DNA of 64,000 nt, from NCBI RefSeq assembly GCF_026625145.1, contig NZ_CP113088.1, positions 682,001 through 746,000 of the forward strand, read 5' to 3'. The first letter of the stretch is position 1, and each line of letters starts with the position of its first letter. The notes under the pieces are model-generated. The model was not told where the DNA came from, did not search any database, and saw nothing but the letters and a program-made list of their open reading frames with translations. Made by a program: the position numbers and the translations under genes. Below, in pieces: positions 1 to 9,610 of the stretch. The stretch comes from Lacinutrix neustonica. GTDB lineage: Bacteria > Bacteroidota > Bacteroidia > Flavobacteriales > Flavobacteriaceae.

Positions 1-285
1 GAGATTTGTTGTAATAAACGCCGTTTCAAAATAAAGTAACCCAATGAGTCCAATGACTAGGGTAATTTGATCTCCAAAGGAATCTAATTGTGAGCCTCGA
101 GAGCTCGTGATTTTTAATTTTCGTGCTAAAAAGCCATCTATAGCATCTGTGACATAGCTAATTAATAAAAACCATGTAAACATTAAACGACAATCCAGCC
201 AAATCAAGACCAACAAAAAAGGGGCTGCAAATATTCTATAAAATGAAAACCAATCGGCAATATTGAAGTTTTTAAAAGTGAACAT
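1..285 (-). CDS. CDP-alcohol phosphatidyltransferase family protein (C-terminus cut by window edge)
   Basis: Transfers a phosphoalcohol onto a CDP-activated lipid during phospholipid synthesis in the inner membrane (PgsA-like family). Reading the minus strand from an ATG at 285, the protein opens with a hydrophobic helix and carries the family signature D-x2-D-G-x2-A-R-x8-G-x3-D-x3-D, seen as DAIDGFLARKL followed by G and two Asp residues in SQLDSFGDQ. These Asp residues bind the metal and CDP. The frame stays open to base 1, so the C-terminal membrane helices lie outside the window. The exact alcohol substrate cannot be told. The neighbouring MscS gene starts its 3' end three bases away, suggesting one transcription unit. 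Confidence 0.85.
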   Translation of the reverse strand, partial: MFTFKNFNIADWFSFYRIFAAPFLLVLIWLDCRLMFTWFLLISYVTDAIDGFLARKLKITSSRGSQLDSFGDQITLVIGLIGLLYFETAFITTNL

Positions 286-287
286 AT

Positions 288-1195
288 TTAAATCTTAGTT
301 TGCTTTAAATCAATTTTTAATTCTGGTATTTTTATGAGTTCTAAAGTAGAAGATGCTAAAATAACTTTACCCTTAGTAGCTTTAAATCCTTTTCTTATAC
401 TATCATTTAAAATATTTTTAGTCATTCGTCTTTTTTTATAATCAACAATATAACGCAAATTGAATTCAATCCAATTGTCTGTTAATTTAATGGCTAAAGT
501 GGGATCTAGTTGTGCGTCTTCAATGTAATATTTATTAACAATATTACTCCATTGTGCTTTAGAATTTGCCGTATATTCTGAAAGTGTTTTGGAAGCCATT
601 TTAATAACTATGGTCTTGGCCATCTCGACGTCAGATTCATATTTGATAGGCAAATTAAATTCGTCCCAGATGAAAGGAAAGTCTTGCGAATAATTATAAA
701 TAGGCCCTTTAAACACAAAAGCATTACTCAATTTTACTATTCTACCACTATAATTATCGCTACTCACCCATTGGCCAATTTCCATCATTGTGGTATAAAT
801 GCTATCCACATCAATGACATCTCCTTTAATCCCGTTGATTTCTATTCTATCACCAGGCTTATATACTTTCACCACAAAAATATAAACCGATCCAACAACA
901 CTTAATATTAATTCTTGTAACGTAAAAGCAATTCCCGCGGTAAATAATCCAATGGCAAGTGTAAAGTCTTTAATAGCCCCCGAGAAATAAAAAAAGAAAG
1001 CATGATTAGCACCACATAGCCAATAATTTCAATTCCTTTTTGGGATTTATATCGTACGACCGTGTTTTCTATATTATGTTTAAGAAACTTTCTAATAAAT
1101 TGAATGCCTAAAAGGATAAGTGCTACTATGAATAGATATTTTATAACACTGTAGAACGTTGGGTTTTCACTCAACCATTGTTTTATCGTCTCCAT
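288..1195 (-). CDS. Small-conductance mechanosensitive channel, MscS family (frame break near 985-995)
   Basis: Membrane channel that releases solutes on hypo-osmotic shock. The N-terminal part (1195 to about 990) has two hydrophobic helices. The second part (from about 995 down) has the pore-lining helix, readable as DFTLAIGLFTAGIAF, and the MscS beta domain starting KVYKPGDRIEING. The two parts are in different frames. Adding one T to the T-run restores continuity; removing two bases at TCTCGGGGG also would. The break is therefore probably a sequencing error, and the repaired protein is about 300 residues, normal for a minimal MscS. It is one of only three breaks in the window not clearly at CCGGA. 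Confidence 0.85.
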
Positions 1196-1207
1196 TGTTA
1201 AGTTGTT

Positions 1208-1504
1208 TTACTCGTCCTCATATAAACGCAATCTGTTTTTTAAATCTTTAATTTGATTTTGTAATGTGACTACTTGTTTGAGAAGATTATCTACAACATC
1301 TAAGCTCTCGAAATTTAAATCGAGTTCAAAGTGTAAGCGCATCATTCTTTCTAAATCATTAATCTGGGTAATTTTAATATAGCGTTCATTGTTTGCATCA
1401 ATGATTTCAATAAGTTCATAATTATGTAGACTATCAATAAATGTGTTTGGTACATTATGATATAAACAAAATTGCTGTATTGATATTAAATCGTCTGTCT
1501 CCAT
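1208..1504 (-). CDS. Chaperone modulator CbpM-like protein
   Basis: A 98-residue protein with a MerR-like N-terminal helical domain and a C-terminal coiled coil (VVDNLLKQVVTLQNQIKDL, charged to the end). This architecture matches CbpM, the partner that binds the J-domain of CbpA-type co-chaperones and tunes their activity. Its ATG overlaps the stop of the upstream DnaJ-like gene (TAATG), so the two are translationally coupled, as expected for a CbpA/CbpM pair. The function is inferred from size, coiled coil and this coupling; sequence similarity to enterobacterial CbpM is modest. Confidence 0.75.
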   Translation of the reverse strand: METDDLISIQQFCLYHNVPNTFIDSLHNYELIEIIDANNERYIKITQINDLERMMRLHFELDLNFESLDVVDNLLKQVVTLQNQIKDLKNRLRLYEDE

Positions 1505-2381
1505 TACCTTAGTTTTTGCAGTTCTTTTATAAGCTCTTTTTCTTTTGAAGTTAATTTGGTTGGAATCTTTATTTCGTAGGTAATAAATAAATCACCAAAC
1601 TGTCCTTCCTTTTTATATTTCGGAAACCCTTTCCCTTTGAGTTTAACCTTGCTTCCATTCGGGTTTCCGGTTTAATGGTTAATTTAACTCTTCCAGTAAA
1701 AGTGTCTACCATAATATCGCCCCCTAATAAGGCTGTATATAAATCTACATGAACTGTTGTATATAGATTATCCTTATCGCGTTTAAATTTTGAATGGTTA
1801 ACAATTGAGAACTGAATATATAAATCGCCATTGGGTCCCCCATTAAAACCTTTGCCACCATGTCCTGCAATTTTTATTATTTGGCCGTTTTCTACTCCTG
1901 CAGGTATGGTTATACGAATATTTTTATCATTTACAGTAATGGTGCGTTTATGAGAAGTATAAACATCTTTTAGGTCCAACTGCATTTCAGCATTTAAGTC
2001 GTGACCCCGATACTTTACACTCCTATTTCTCGAGGAGCCGCCTCCAAACATACTTCCAAAAATATCTGAAAAATCTTGCTCATACCCCCCACCCGATGCT
2101 GTTTGTGCGCGTCTTTGATACTCCTGCTGCTGTTTTGCCTGTTCGTAAGCTTCGGCATTTTGCCAATGCTCACCATAGGCATCATACTTTTTTCTGTTTT
2201 CACGGGTTGCTCAAGACCTCATTGGCCTCATTTATGGCTTTAAATTGCTTTTCAGCTTCTTTATCATTTGGATTTAAATCGGATGGTATTTACGTGCTAA
2301 CTTTCGGTATGCTTTTTTTATATCCTTATCCGTCGCCTTTTTTGTTATACCTAAAACCTTATAGTAATCTATAAATGCCAT
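1504..2381 (-). CDS. DnaJ/CbpA-type co-chaperone, three frame breaks at CCGGA sites
   Basis: J-domain protein that stimulates DnaK. From ATG at 2381 the N-terminus reads [18 protein letters not shown], with the J-domain HPD loop near residue 33. A Gly-rich linker ([20 protein letters not shown]) follows, then the substrate-binding C-terminal domains ([33 protein letters not shown]). There is no zinc-finger region, so it is CbpA-like rather than full DnaJ. The frame breaks at 2279-2284, 2199-2206 and 1658-1663. Restoring CCGGA at each gives one continuous protein of about 292 residues that ends at 1504 and overlaps the CbpM start. Confidence 0.85.
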
Positions 2382-2408
2382 TGTATTGTTTGTTGTTAAA
2401 TCCTAATC

Positions 2409-2774
2409 TTATATTTTTATTATATCTGTCGGTGTCTCTATAAGAATAGTCTTATCCCCTCTTAAAGCAATAGGTTGCTTCATAATGTCCGGATTATGTT
2501 GTATCATTTTTATCCAATCATCGCTAGACAATTGGTGGTGTTCAAATTTACTATTATAGCTGGGGTGTTCTTGATTTACAAAATCTTCGATTTTAATTTT
2601 AAGACGCTCGGCCAACTCTGCAATTTGTGTTCCCGTGAGTTTTTGCTTTAAAAGATCTATAGGCAAGACAGGAATGCCTTCAGCTCTAGCATAGGCCAAG
2701 GTTTGCTTAGCGCGTACAGAATTAGAATTATAATATAGTGTTATTTGTCTATTTGATGTCGCAATCTCCCCCAT
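2409..2774 (-). CDS. ArsC/Spx-family thioredoxin-fold protein
   Basis: A 121-residue protein matching the arsenate reductase/Spx fold: beta strand ITLYYNSNSVRAKQTLAYA, a middle helix region, and the C-terminal cis-Pro segment KQPIALRGDKTILIETP. The usual N-terminal catalytic Cys (CxxC/CxxS) is absent; the equivalent place reads YYNSNSVRAK. Arsenate reduction is therefore unlikely and the molecular role is unknown. Such proteins are common in flavobacteria and often labelled arsenate reductase. It lies downstream of a small hypothetical gene with a 7-base gap. Confidence 0.7.
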   Translation of the reverse strand: MGEIATSNRQITLYYNSNSVRAKQTLAYARAEGIPVLPIDLLKQKLTGTQIAELAERLKIKIEDFVNQEHPSYNSKFEHHQLSSDDWIKMIQHNPDIMKQPIALRGDKTILIETPTDIIKI

Positions 2775-2781
2775 AACTAAA

Positions 2782-2997
2782 TTACCCTTTATTTTTATAC
2801 GTTTCTATATGATGTTTTAGCAGCTGTTTTAAAGTCTCTAAATAGTCCTTCATCGCTTTAATACCAATATCTGGATGATTATTTGCTGGAATAGTCATTG
2901 GCGTTTCATCTAAATACAGGTATAATTCAGGATAATTCGTTTCTATACGAGTCGTTAGCTTAGTGATTTCAATAAGGGTGTCATGTAAATTTTTCAT
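2782..2997 (-). CDS. Small hypothetical protein
   Basis: Seventy-one residues, soluble, mostly helical, acidic at the start and basic at the end (QLLKHHIETYKNKG). No motif recognised. The frame is tight against the ArsC-like gene (7-base gap), so the two are probably co-transcribed. About 200 bases upstream (2998-3200) I see no gene; that stretch holds a short perfect inverted repeat, TCAGTA-5-TACTGA, at 3091-3107 of unknown meaning. Confidence 0.6.
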   Translation of the reverse strand: MKNLHDTLIEITKLTTRIETNYPELYLYLDETPMTIPANNHPDIGIKAMKDYLETLKQLLKHHIETYKNKG

Positions 2998-3200
2998 TGT
3001 ATTTCTTAATTAAAGGTTGATTTATCATGTCTTTATTACTAAATGTCTTTCTAATTATTACAAAAACCACTTTTAATCGCATGAATTAGGTCAGTAATAA
3101 ATACTGAGACTACGTATTTAAATCAGCACAACTTTATGTATATGAATGTATTAAAAAATAATGAGAATCTTCAATAAACGACAAGAAAACTCGACGCCCA

Positions 3201-3411
3201 TTAGCGTGCTTTCGTTGGGCAGGTGCGAATACCAAATGGCACATACAGTGGACAAAAACTAACAACACTGGTAAGCAAAAATATGCCCGCAAAGACCAAT
3301 AATAAGATACCTAAAGTTCCGAGAGATCACTTCTGTTGCAAACAAAACAATGACGATGACAGCGACTATAAAACGAATCACGCGATCTGCCTTTCCCATA
3401 TTCTTTTTCAT
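3201..3411 (-). CDS. DUF2892/YgaP-like small membrane protein, one frame break at a CCGGA site
   Basis: About 70 residues from ATG at 3411 (MKKNMGKADRVIRFIVAV). Two hydrophobic helices are followed by the family-typical tail with Cys and Pro: after repair the second half reads GTLGILLLVFAGIFLL, then SFCPLYVPFGIRTC, ending at the TAA at 3203-3201. The break is at 3318-3324, where TCCGAGA (plus strand) should be TCCGGA. DUF2892 proteins occur in stress and rhodanese contexts, but their biochemical role is not established. A TGATAAATATCA palindrome with a -7 box lies just upstream (3428-3470), tying it to the same control as the stress block at 11.8-20.6 kb. Confidence 0.8.
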
Positions 3412-3427
3412 AATATTTATATTTTTA

Positions 3428-3470
3428 TAAATATAGGCGCTTGCTCTGATTGTTAAAATGATAAATATCA
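3428..3470 (-). promoter_or_regulatory. FNR-like operator plus -7 box for the DUF2892 gene
   Basis: The palindrome TGATAAATATCA spans 3459-3470. On the minus strand TATATTTA (3435-3428), one mismatch from the Bacteroidota -7 element TAnnTTTG, has its centre 33 bp downstream of the palindrome centre. This puts the palindrome at about -41 and predicts a transcript start about 10 bases before the ATG. Geometry is the same as at the other sites in this window. Confidence 0.6.
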
Positions 3471-3488
3471 GTTGAATCAAGAGCCTTT

Positions 3489-4163
3489 TTAGGGAAGTAC
3501 ACGACCATCTTCCATAGTGATGATTCTATCTGTACGTTTTGCAAAATCTTCGTCATGAGTAACAATGAGCAAGGCTAAGTTTTGTTCTACACTTAACTTT
3601 TTAAAAATATTAAACACATTGTCTGAATTATGACTATCTAAATTCCCTGTGGGTTCATCGCCCATGATAATAGAAGGACTATTTATTAAGGCTCTAGCAA
3701 TAGCCACACGTTGTTTTTCTCCTCCTGATATTTGAGACGCGCGTTTATGTGCTAAATGTGCGATGTTTAATATTTTTAGTTTTTGAAAGGCATCTTGCTC
3801 GATTTCTTTTAAGGATTTGTCGGCTAACTTTTTCGCCGGTAACATCACATTTTCTAATACAGAAAATTCTGAAAGTAAATAGTGAAACTGAAACACAAAA
3901 CCGATATGCTTATTGCGTATGTACGATAATTGATTCCTAGTCTGACCCGTAATTAAAGTATTATTGAGAAACAACTCCCCTTCATATTCTGTATCCATGG
4001 TAGATAAAATATAAAGAAGTGTTGATTTGCCACAGCCCGATTTTCCCATAATTGAAACGAACTCCCCCTGATCAATCTTAAAATTAATATCTTTTAAAAC
4101 ATGAAAAAGCACAGGCTTTCTAAAGTATTTATTTATGTTTCTAGCTTCTAATACTATATTCAT
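3489..4163 (-). CDS. ABC transporter ATPase, LolD/MacB family
   Basis: A 224-residue ATP-binding subunit. Visible motifs are Walker A GKSGCGKST, Q-loop FVFQFHYLL, signature ISGGEKQR, Walker B IIMGDEPTG and the H-loop VTHD. The close match to MacB/LolD ATPases plus the FtsX-like permease immediately upstream (1-base gap) and a periplasmic adaptor before that indicate a MacAB-like export or extrusion system. Gene order in transcription is adaptor, permease, ATPase. No outer-membrane factor gene is adjacent. Substrate unknown. Confidence 0.9.
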   Translation of the reverse strand: MNIVLEARNINKYFRKPVLFHVLKDINFKIDQGEFVSIMGKSGCGKSTLLYILSTMDTEYEGELFLNNTLITGQTRNQLSYIRNKHIGFVFQFHYLLSEFSVLENVMLPAKKLADKSLKEIEQDAFQKLKILNIAHLAHKRASQISGGEKQRVAIARALINSPSIIMGDEPTGNLDSHNSDNVFNIFKKLSVEQNLALLIVTHDEDFAKRTDRIITMEDGRVLP

Positions 4164-4164
4164 A

Positions 4165-5428
4165 TTACTGACCTCTAATTATTTTAACAGGATCTATATT
4201 TTTAGCTTTCCTAGAAGGTAGATACCCCGCAAAAAAAGTAGAAACCATAGCAAAAACAATTCCTATAATATAAAACCAACCATTAAAATTTATAGGATAC
4301 GTTTTTACAGTGGGTAGTGCCTCTGTTTTAAATGGGATAGTGTTAATTATATTGGTAAACACCAAACCAATGAGCAGTCCTAAGAGCCCCCCAACTAGAC
4401 CTATAATGATCGCTTGACTCATGAAAATATATTGCACATCTTTTCCGAGAAAAACCAATCGCTTTTAAAATAGCAATATCATTCATTTTTTCATAAATAA
4501 GCATGTTTAAAATATTGTAAATACCAAAACCAGCAACGATTAACAAGGTGATAGATACAGCGTAAGTAATGAGATTTCTAATGGTTGTGCCCGTTTCAAA
4601 TTGTGCATTTGCCGTATTGATATCTATGGCTTTTAAATTAAATTGTTTCTCTATTGTTTTAGATAATGATAAGGCCTTATCAATAGTATAAAGTTTAACA
4701 TTAATATCTGTTATATAGTTTTCTGTTTCTCCTAAAATACGTTGCACTGTTTTTAAGTTTACAAAACTTTGAATGGCATCCAAATCGGCAACACCACTTT
4801 GGTAAATACCAACAATTTTTAAGGGAAACACATCACCTTTTATAGTGCTTATTTGTACCCGATCTCCAAGAGATAAAGACATTTTTTTGGCGACGCCCGC
4901 ACCTAATAAAATCCCGTTGTCTGTATTTTGAAGTGTCTCTGCAGAACCCTCCACGATATAATCTTTAAAATTGAATAACCTCGCTTCTTCTACAGGAATG
5001 ATTCCCGTTAAATTACCGCCTAATTCAATAGAGCCAGCTATATAAAAAATTTGTGTTTTAATTTGTGGAATGGCACCTTTTACATCTGCATTCTCATTTA
5101 ATAAATGTATGATGGGTAAGGCATTGTGTATTTTTTTCTGACTTTGTTTTGGTTTGATAGAATGTACAACATTAAAGCTATTTTTAAAAGCGTCGTACAC
5201 ATCAACGGGTTGTTTTTTCGAGGGTTCTATTTCATTATAAATATGAATATGAGGGGTTTGATTTAAAATTAAGTTGTCTAACATGGCATTTAAACCAGTC
5301 ATAAAACTGACTAAAGTAATGTAAGCGCCAATACCAAAAGTAACCCCTAAAGCAGCAATCGCCGTTTGCTTAAACTTCGTCAGCAAATGCGTTTTGGCAA
5401 TGTTCAAAATAATTTTCCAGTTAAGCAT
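4165..5428 (-). CDS. FtsX/MacB-like ABC transporter permease, one frame break at a CCGGA site
   Basis: Inner-membrane permease of the exporter. The start is taken at ATG 5428 (MLNWKIILNIAKTHLL), which overlaps the adaptor stop by 8 bases. One N-terminal membrane helix, a large periplasmic MacB core (about residues 45-280), then three C-terminal helices including LITYAVSITLLIVAGFGIY. The FtsX motif ILKAIGFS is interrupted at 4444-4450, where minus-strand TCTCGGA should read TCCGGA. Repair continues into GKDVQYIFMSQAIIIG and the conserved end, about 420 residues, normal for the family. Confidence 0.85.
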
Positions 5429-6506
5429 TATTCGGTTTATAAATGTATGTGGCTTCTGTAATCCCACTTAAAATTTCAACATATTCTAAATTTTCTAAGC
5501 CTTTTGTTATAGTTACTAAACCGTTTTCGGTTTTAACTTTATCGGAATGTATCACATAACTTTTTGGGATGGTTAATACGTTTTCCTTTTTTGAAATAAT
5601 AATATTTGCTTCTCCGGATAATCCAGGATAGACTATTTCAGGAGACACATCGAATAAAGCTTCTAATTTAAAAGTCTGATTTCGTTCGTCCTTTTTAGGA
5701 TAAATTTTTGAGATTCTTCCAGTAAAAATATCACCATTGTAGGCATCTAACGTAATGATGACCTTTTGATCTTTAGAGATTTTTACAATATCCACCTCAT
5801 CGACTAAAAGTTCTACTACAAAATTCGATTCACTTCCTATTAAAGCTAAAGATTGCATGGTGGATACAATCTCTCCTGGTTCATTATAAAGTGCATATAC
5901 TTTGCCTTTGATTTTGCTTTTTACAGTAAAATCCTTTGTGTTAATTAAAGCGGTTTGGTAGTTATTATTTGCTTGTTTTACCGTCGTCTCTAATTCATGC
6001 TTGGTATTGTTGTATCTCCCTTTTAAAAGCTTCAGATTATTTTGAGCTAATTTATAGTTCAACAATTTGGTATCATACTCGACTTTTGATCCTATGCTTT
6101 GCTCCCAAAGGGTTTTCTGTCTGAAAAAATTGATGGAATCATTTTTAAGTTTAAGCCATGCGGCATTAATTTCATCTTGAATACTTGCTAAAATAGTAGC
6201 ACTTCCTGTATAATTTTCTTTGGCTAATTCTAATGATAATCCGGCATTTTGGGTATTAAGCTCTGGTGTACTATTAATAATTTGCATTAAAGGATCACCC
6301 TTTGTAACCAGGTCGCCTTCCGTTACCAAATTCTTATCTAAAATACCACCCACATTCGCATAAACGTTATACAAACTATCAGGCTGAATAGTCACTGAAG
6401 AATAAACCGATTCTGTAATATCTCTTAACTCAGGACGTATTTTATCTTGTTTTTTAGAACAGGAAATCGATACGATAAAAAAAAACATTAAAACTGAAAT
6501 TCTCAT
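5421..6506 (-). CDS. Periplasmic adaptor lipoprotein (HlyD/MacA family)
   Basis: A 361-residue membrane-fusion protein. The N-terminus is a lipoprotein signal with lipobox-like SISC before Cys-16. Then come the first half of a lipoyl/barrel-sandwich domain (GGILDKNLVTEGDLVTKGD), a long alpha-helical hairpin (about residues 85-180), the second lipoyl half (KSKIKGKVYALYNEPGEIV) and beta-barrel domains. It links the permease and ATPase encoded next to it to an outer-membrane exit duct encoded elsewhere. The 8-base overlap with the permease start suggests translational coupling. Confidence 0.85.
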   Translation of the reverse strand: MRISVLMFFFIVSISCSKKQDKIRPELRDITESVYSSVTIQPDSLYNVYANVGGILDKNLVTEGDLVTKGDPLMQIINSTPELNTQNAGLSLELAKENYTGSATILASIQDEINAAWLKLKNDSINFFRQKTLWEQSIGSKVEYDTKLLNYKLAQNNLKLLKGRYNNTKHELETTVKQANNNYQTALINTKDFTVKSKIKGKVYALYNEPGEIVSTMQSLALIGSESNFVVELLVDEVDIVKISKDQKVIITLDAYNGDIFTGRISKIYPKKDERNQTFKLEALFDVSPEIVYPGLSGEANIIISKKENVLTIPKSYVIHSDKVKTENGLVTITKGLENLEYVEILSGITEATYIYKPNNA

Positions 6507-6523
6507 CTTAAGGGTTCATTATT

Positions 6524-7615
6524 TTAATAGTGTAGCTTAGACTCAAGAATAATAAATTCATTGAGGTTCGAAAAATCAATAGCACCTACTAATTTGTTAT
6601 CCTCTGTTACAGCGAAAAAAGGCTTTTTCTCTTTAACAAGCTGACTGTAAGCCTCTTTTAAACCACTATGAACACTAATAGGTTGGTGTGTTTTTGTCAT
6701 GACTTCACTAATGCTTTTTAATCTGTTTTTTGAGTGTTTTATAACATCTGCTCTATATAATATTCCAGCAACCGAATGATCACTATTGACAATCACAAAA
6801 TTGGTTTCACTTCCGGTTAATAACACGTCAATAACGTCTTGAATGGTATCATTAGGGGTAAACGTTGTAATATCTGTAAGCATCGATTCTCTCACCGTAT
6901 GATCTTTAAGGAGCGCATTGTGCTTCACGAATTTATGTTCACCATAGGCACTTATAAAAATAAACAGCGCAATAAAAATTAACACCGGATTATAAAGTAA
7001 GCCTATAAGTAAGAGCAGCACAGCTATAAATTGCCCTACAACAACAGCTACGCGTGTGGCTTTAACACGATCCACAAATAGGGCTAATAAAGCTCTGAAC
7101 ACGCGTCCACCATCCATTGGAAATGCAGGTATGAGATTAAACAAAAACAAACTTAGGTTAGCGACAAAAGTGTAGAGTAGTAAATTTTGAAAGGTAAAAG
7201 TATTAAGCGATATCAAAAGCTCACTGAAGCTTTGACTCGTAAAACTGCTTATGGGTATAACAACATAAAGCAGCATGGCCAGTACTAAATTAACCAATGG
7301 ACCCGCAATAGCTACTAAAAATTCTTGTTTTGGTTCTTCCGGAATGCGCTCCAAGCTTGCTACACCTCCTATGGGGTACAATGTTATTTTTTTAGTTTGT
7401 ATCCCAAAACGCTTAGCAACACTGGCGTGACCTAACTCATGCAATAGCACACAAAAAAAAACAATACCTACGAATGCCAAATTAAACACGACCCCTTCAT
7501 TGGATGCCTCGTTGCGAATCTGCTCTAAAGCAATCCACAATAACAAAAAGAAAAAGGTCCAATGAATACTAATTTCAATTCCTAGAACACGACCTATAGT
7601 TAAGTTTCCTTTCAT
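6524..7615 (-). CDS. Site-2 protease-like M50 metalloprotease with CBS domains
   Basis: Intramembrane zinc protease of the M50B group. Zinc motif HELGH (in LLHELGHASVAKRFG) is about 60 residues in; the third ligand motif is FPMDGGRVFRALLA. Six or so membrane helices are followed by a C-terminal CBS pair (RESMLTDITTFTPNDTI and SEVMTKTHQPISV), which usually senses adenine nucleotides. I place the start at ATG 7615 (MKGNLTIGRVLGIEIS), as homologues begin here; an ATG at 7651 is in frame but would overlap the upstream gene. Target protein unknown. Confidence 0.85.
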   Translation of the reverse strand: MKGNLTIGRVLGIEISIHWTFFFLLLWIALEQIRNEASNEGVVFNLAFVGIVFFCVLLHELGHASVAKRFGIQTKKITLYPIGGVASLERIPEEPKQEFLVAIAGPLVNLVLAMLLYVVIPISSFTSQSFSELLISLNTFTFQNLLLYTFVANLSLFLFNLIPAFPMDGGRVFRALLALFVDRVKATRVAVVVGQFIAVLLLLIGLLYNPVLIFIALFIFISAYGEHKFVKHNALLKDHTVRESMLTDITTFTPNDTIQDVIDVLLTGSETNFVIVNSDHSVAGILYRADVIKHSKNRLKSISEVMTKTHQPISVHSGLKEAYSQLVKEKKPFFAVTEDNKLVGAIDFSNLNEFIILESKLHY

Positions 7616-7634
7616 TTTTTTATTACCATTCGTT

Positions 7635-8923
7635 TTAAACCAAATTTTCAAAGCGTTTAAACGCTTCTTTTTCTAAAGTTTCTTGATAATCAGGATGGGC
7701 AATTTCTATTAGCGCCTTAGCACGCTGTTTTAAATTTTTTCCAAAGAGATCTACAATACCATTTTCTGTTACAACGTAATGAACATGTGCTCTAGTCGTG
7801 GTGACACCCGCCCCCTCCTTTAAAAAAGACACTATTTTAGTGAAGCCTTTTGCTGTTATAGAAGGCATAGCAATAATGGCTTTCCCCCTTCGGAAAGCGA
7901 GGCGCCGCGTATAAAATCCATTTGCCCCCCTACTCCGGAATACTGGTACTTACCAATAGTATCGGCACAAACCTGCCCTGTGAGATCAATTTCTATGGCA
8001 CTATTTATAGCCGTGACTTTCGGGTTTTTTCTAATTAACTTGGTATCATTCGTATAAGAGGCTTCCTTAAAATACACCATAGGATTATCGTCTACAAAAT
8101 CATATAATTTTTGTGATCCCATAGCAAAACAAGTCACAATTTTACCTTGTTTTACTTTTTTATCTTCTCCTGTAATAATGCCCTTTTCTATTAAAGGTAA
8201 AATGCCATCAGAAAACATTTCAGTATGTATCCCTAAACGTTTGTGATGATTCAAATTTGCTAATACGGCGTTAGGGATATTGCCAATACCCATTTGAAGA
8301 GTTGCTCCGTCTTCTACTAAGGAAGCGACATATTGACCAATAGCTTCTTCCATTGGCGATAAGTCTCCAGATCCAGTAGCATGTATTGGGCTATTGACTT
8401 CAATAGCATAATGAATGTTACTCATGTGAATAATACCATCACCATGGGTTTTTGGTACCTGAGGATTAATTTGTGCGATTACAATTTTAGCTGCCTCCAC
8501 AGCAGACAGTGTAACATCTACCGAAGTTCCCAAGGAGCAAAAACCGTGTTGGTCCTGGGGTGACACTTGAATGAATGCGACATCTATGGGTAATATTTGT
8601 CTTTTAAAAAGCAAATGGACCTCACTTAAAAATATGGGAATATAATCGCCATTCATAGAATTCACGGCGCCTCTTACATTACGCCCTACAAAACAACTAT
8701 TGACTTTAAATGCTTTATTATAAGGGTAGTCTGCATGTAAGGCTTTCCCTTCGGTGTGCAATTGAATAATTTCAACATTTTCCAAGGCGTTATAACGTTC
8801 GCATAATGCATCTATTAAGGTATTAGGGGTCATGGCCGCCCCTTGAATAAAAACTCTGCTTCCGGAGGTAACATAAGAAACGGCTTCTTGTTTGGTAACC
8901 ACTTTCAATTTGGTATTTTTCAT
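7635..8923 (-). CDS. Acetyl-CoA hydrolase/transferase family protein, one frame break at a CCGGA site
   Basis: Family of CoA-transferases (acetate or 4-hydroxybutyrate CoA-transferase and acetyl-CoA hydrolase) that move CoA through a glutamyl-CoA intermediate. N-terminal domain with VFIQGAAMTPNTLIDAL; C-terminal domain with MGIGNIPNAVLANL and a region ending ARAHVHYVVTENGIVDLFGK, typical of the family. The frame breaks at 7889-7894, where TCCGAA (minus strand) should be TCCGGAA, giving SLSGRGKAIIAMPS. Repaired length about 429 residues, full size. Substrate cannot be assigned from sequence. Confidence 0.85.
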
Positions 8924-9055
8924 TTTGCTTATACTTAGTCGGTAGGTATTTAATTAGTAATGACCTATTTATTATTATTTTAGTTTTTTGAGGTTCCATT
9001 TTTTATCCTTCCCTATGGTCCCAATTAAGCGTTCTGAAATAAATTTTGAAGTGAT

Positions 9056-9583
9056 TTACGGGGCTTTAAGAAGGTTTGAAGGTGTTAATCCAATATAAAC
9101 AGCATCTGTTAAATAGGTTTTTATTTGTCCTGTTGGATCTATGGTAACCTCGAAGTACTTATACCTGTATACCTTCTTATTTAGTATTTCATTTTCTCCC
9201 AAATCTACTTTTACCAATTCTAATGCAATGGCAGTATTATTATTAAAAGGCATGGCGTTTAAGAATTGAGGGGCAATAACTGTTTTACCTGTTTTATCAA
9301 TGTAACCATAATACGGAATACCGTCTTTATTTTGGGTAATCAAGCATCTGTTACTCTCAAATATGGGGTAATTGATTTTTCCAAATGTGGTAAGCACAAG
9401 ATCTGTTCTAAAGTCAACGACTAAATCACCTTGAGTATCAATAAATGCCCATTGACCATCTTTTTTAATGGCTACTAAACCATTATGAACAGGTGAAATA
9501 TAATCTAGCTTTTCAAGGTTTTGCGATAGGCTAAAAAGCGGAATTAATATTAATGCTATTAGCAAAAGGACTACTTTTTTCAT
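9056..9583 (-). CDS. Exported WG-repeat protein
   Basis: A 175-residue protein with an N-terminal signal peptide (VVLLLIALILIPLFSLS) and WG-repeat-like units: GLVAIKKDGQWAFIDTQGDL and YYGYIDKTGKTVIAPQF. WG repeats are beta-rich and appear in cell-surface or periplasmic proteins of Bacteroidota without an assigned activity. It stands alone, about 130 bases beyond the CoA-transferase start. A degenerate FNR-like box with a well-placed -7 element lies upstream (9611-9653). Confidence 0.75.
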   Translation of the reverse strand: MKKVVLLLIALILIPLFSLSQNLEKLDYISPVHNGLVAIKKDGQWAFIDTQGDLVVDFRTDLVLTTFGKINYPIFESNRCLITQNKDGIPYYGYIDKTGKTVIAPQFLNAMPFNNNTAIALELVKVDLGENEILNKKVYRYKYFEVTIDPTGQIKTYLTDAVYIGLTPSNLLKAP

Positions 9584-9610
9584 AATAATAACGAATTATA
9601 ATACTGACAC

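Noticed and set aside
2409-2774. Functional arsenate reductase
   Set aside because: The fold fits but the catalytic Cys motif is missing, so the enzymatic label is not supported.
3018-3027. TGATTTATCA near the small hypothetical gene, resembling an FNR-type site
   Set aside because: The half-sites are separated by two bases instead of four and there is no -7 box at the usual distance.
3091-3107. TCAGTA-5-TACTGA inverted repeat, with similar arms at 9601-9635
   Set aside because: Six- to seven-base arms in AT-rich DNA are expected by chance; no link to promoters could be shown.
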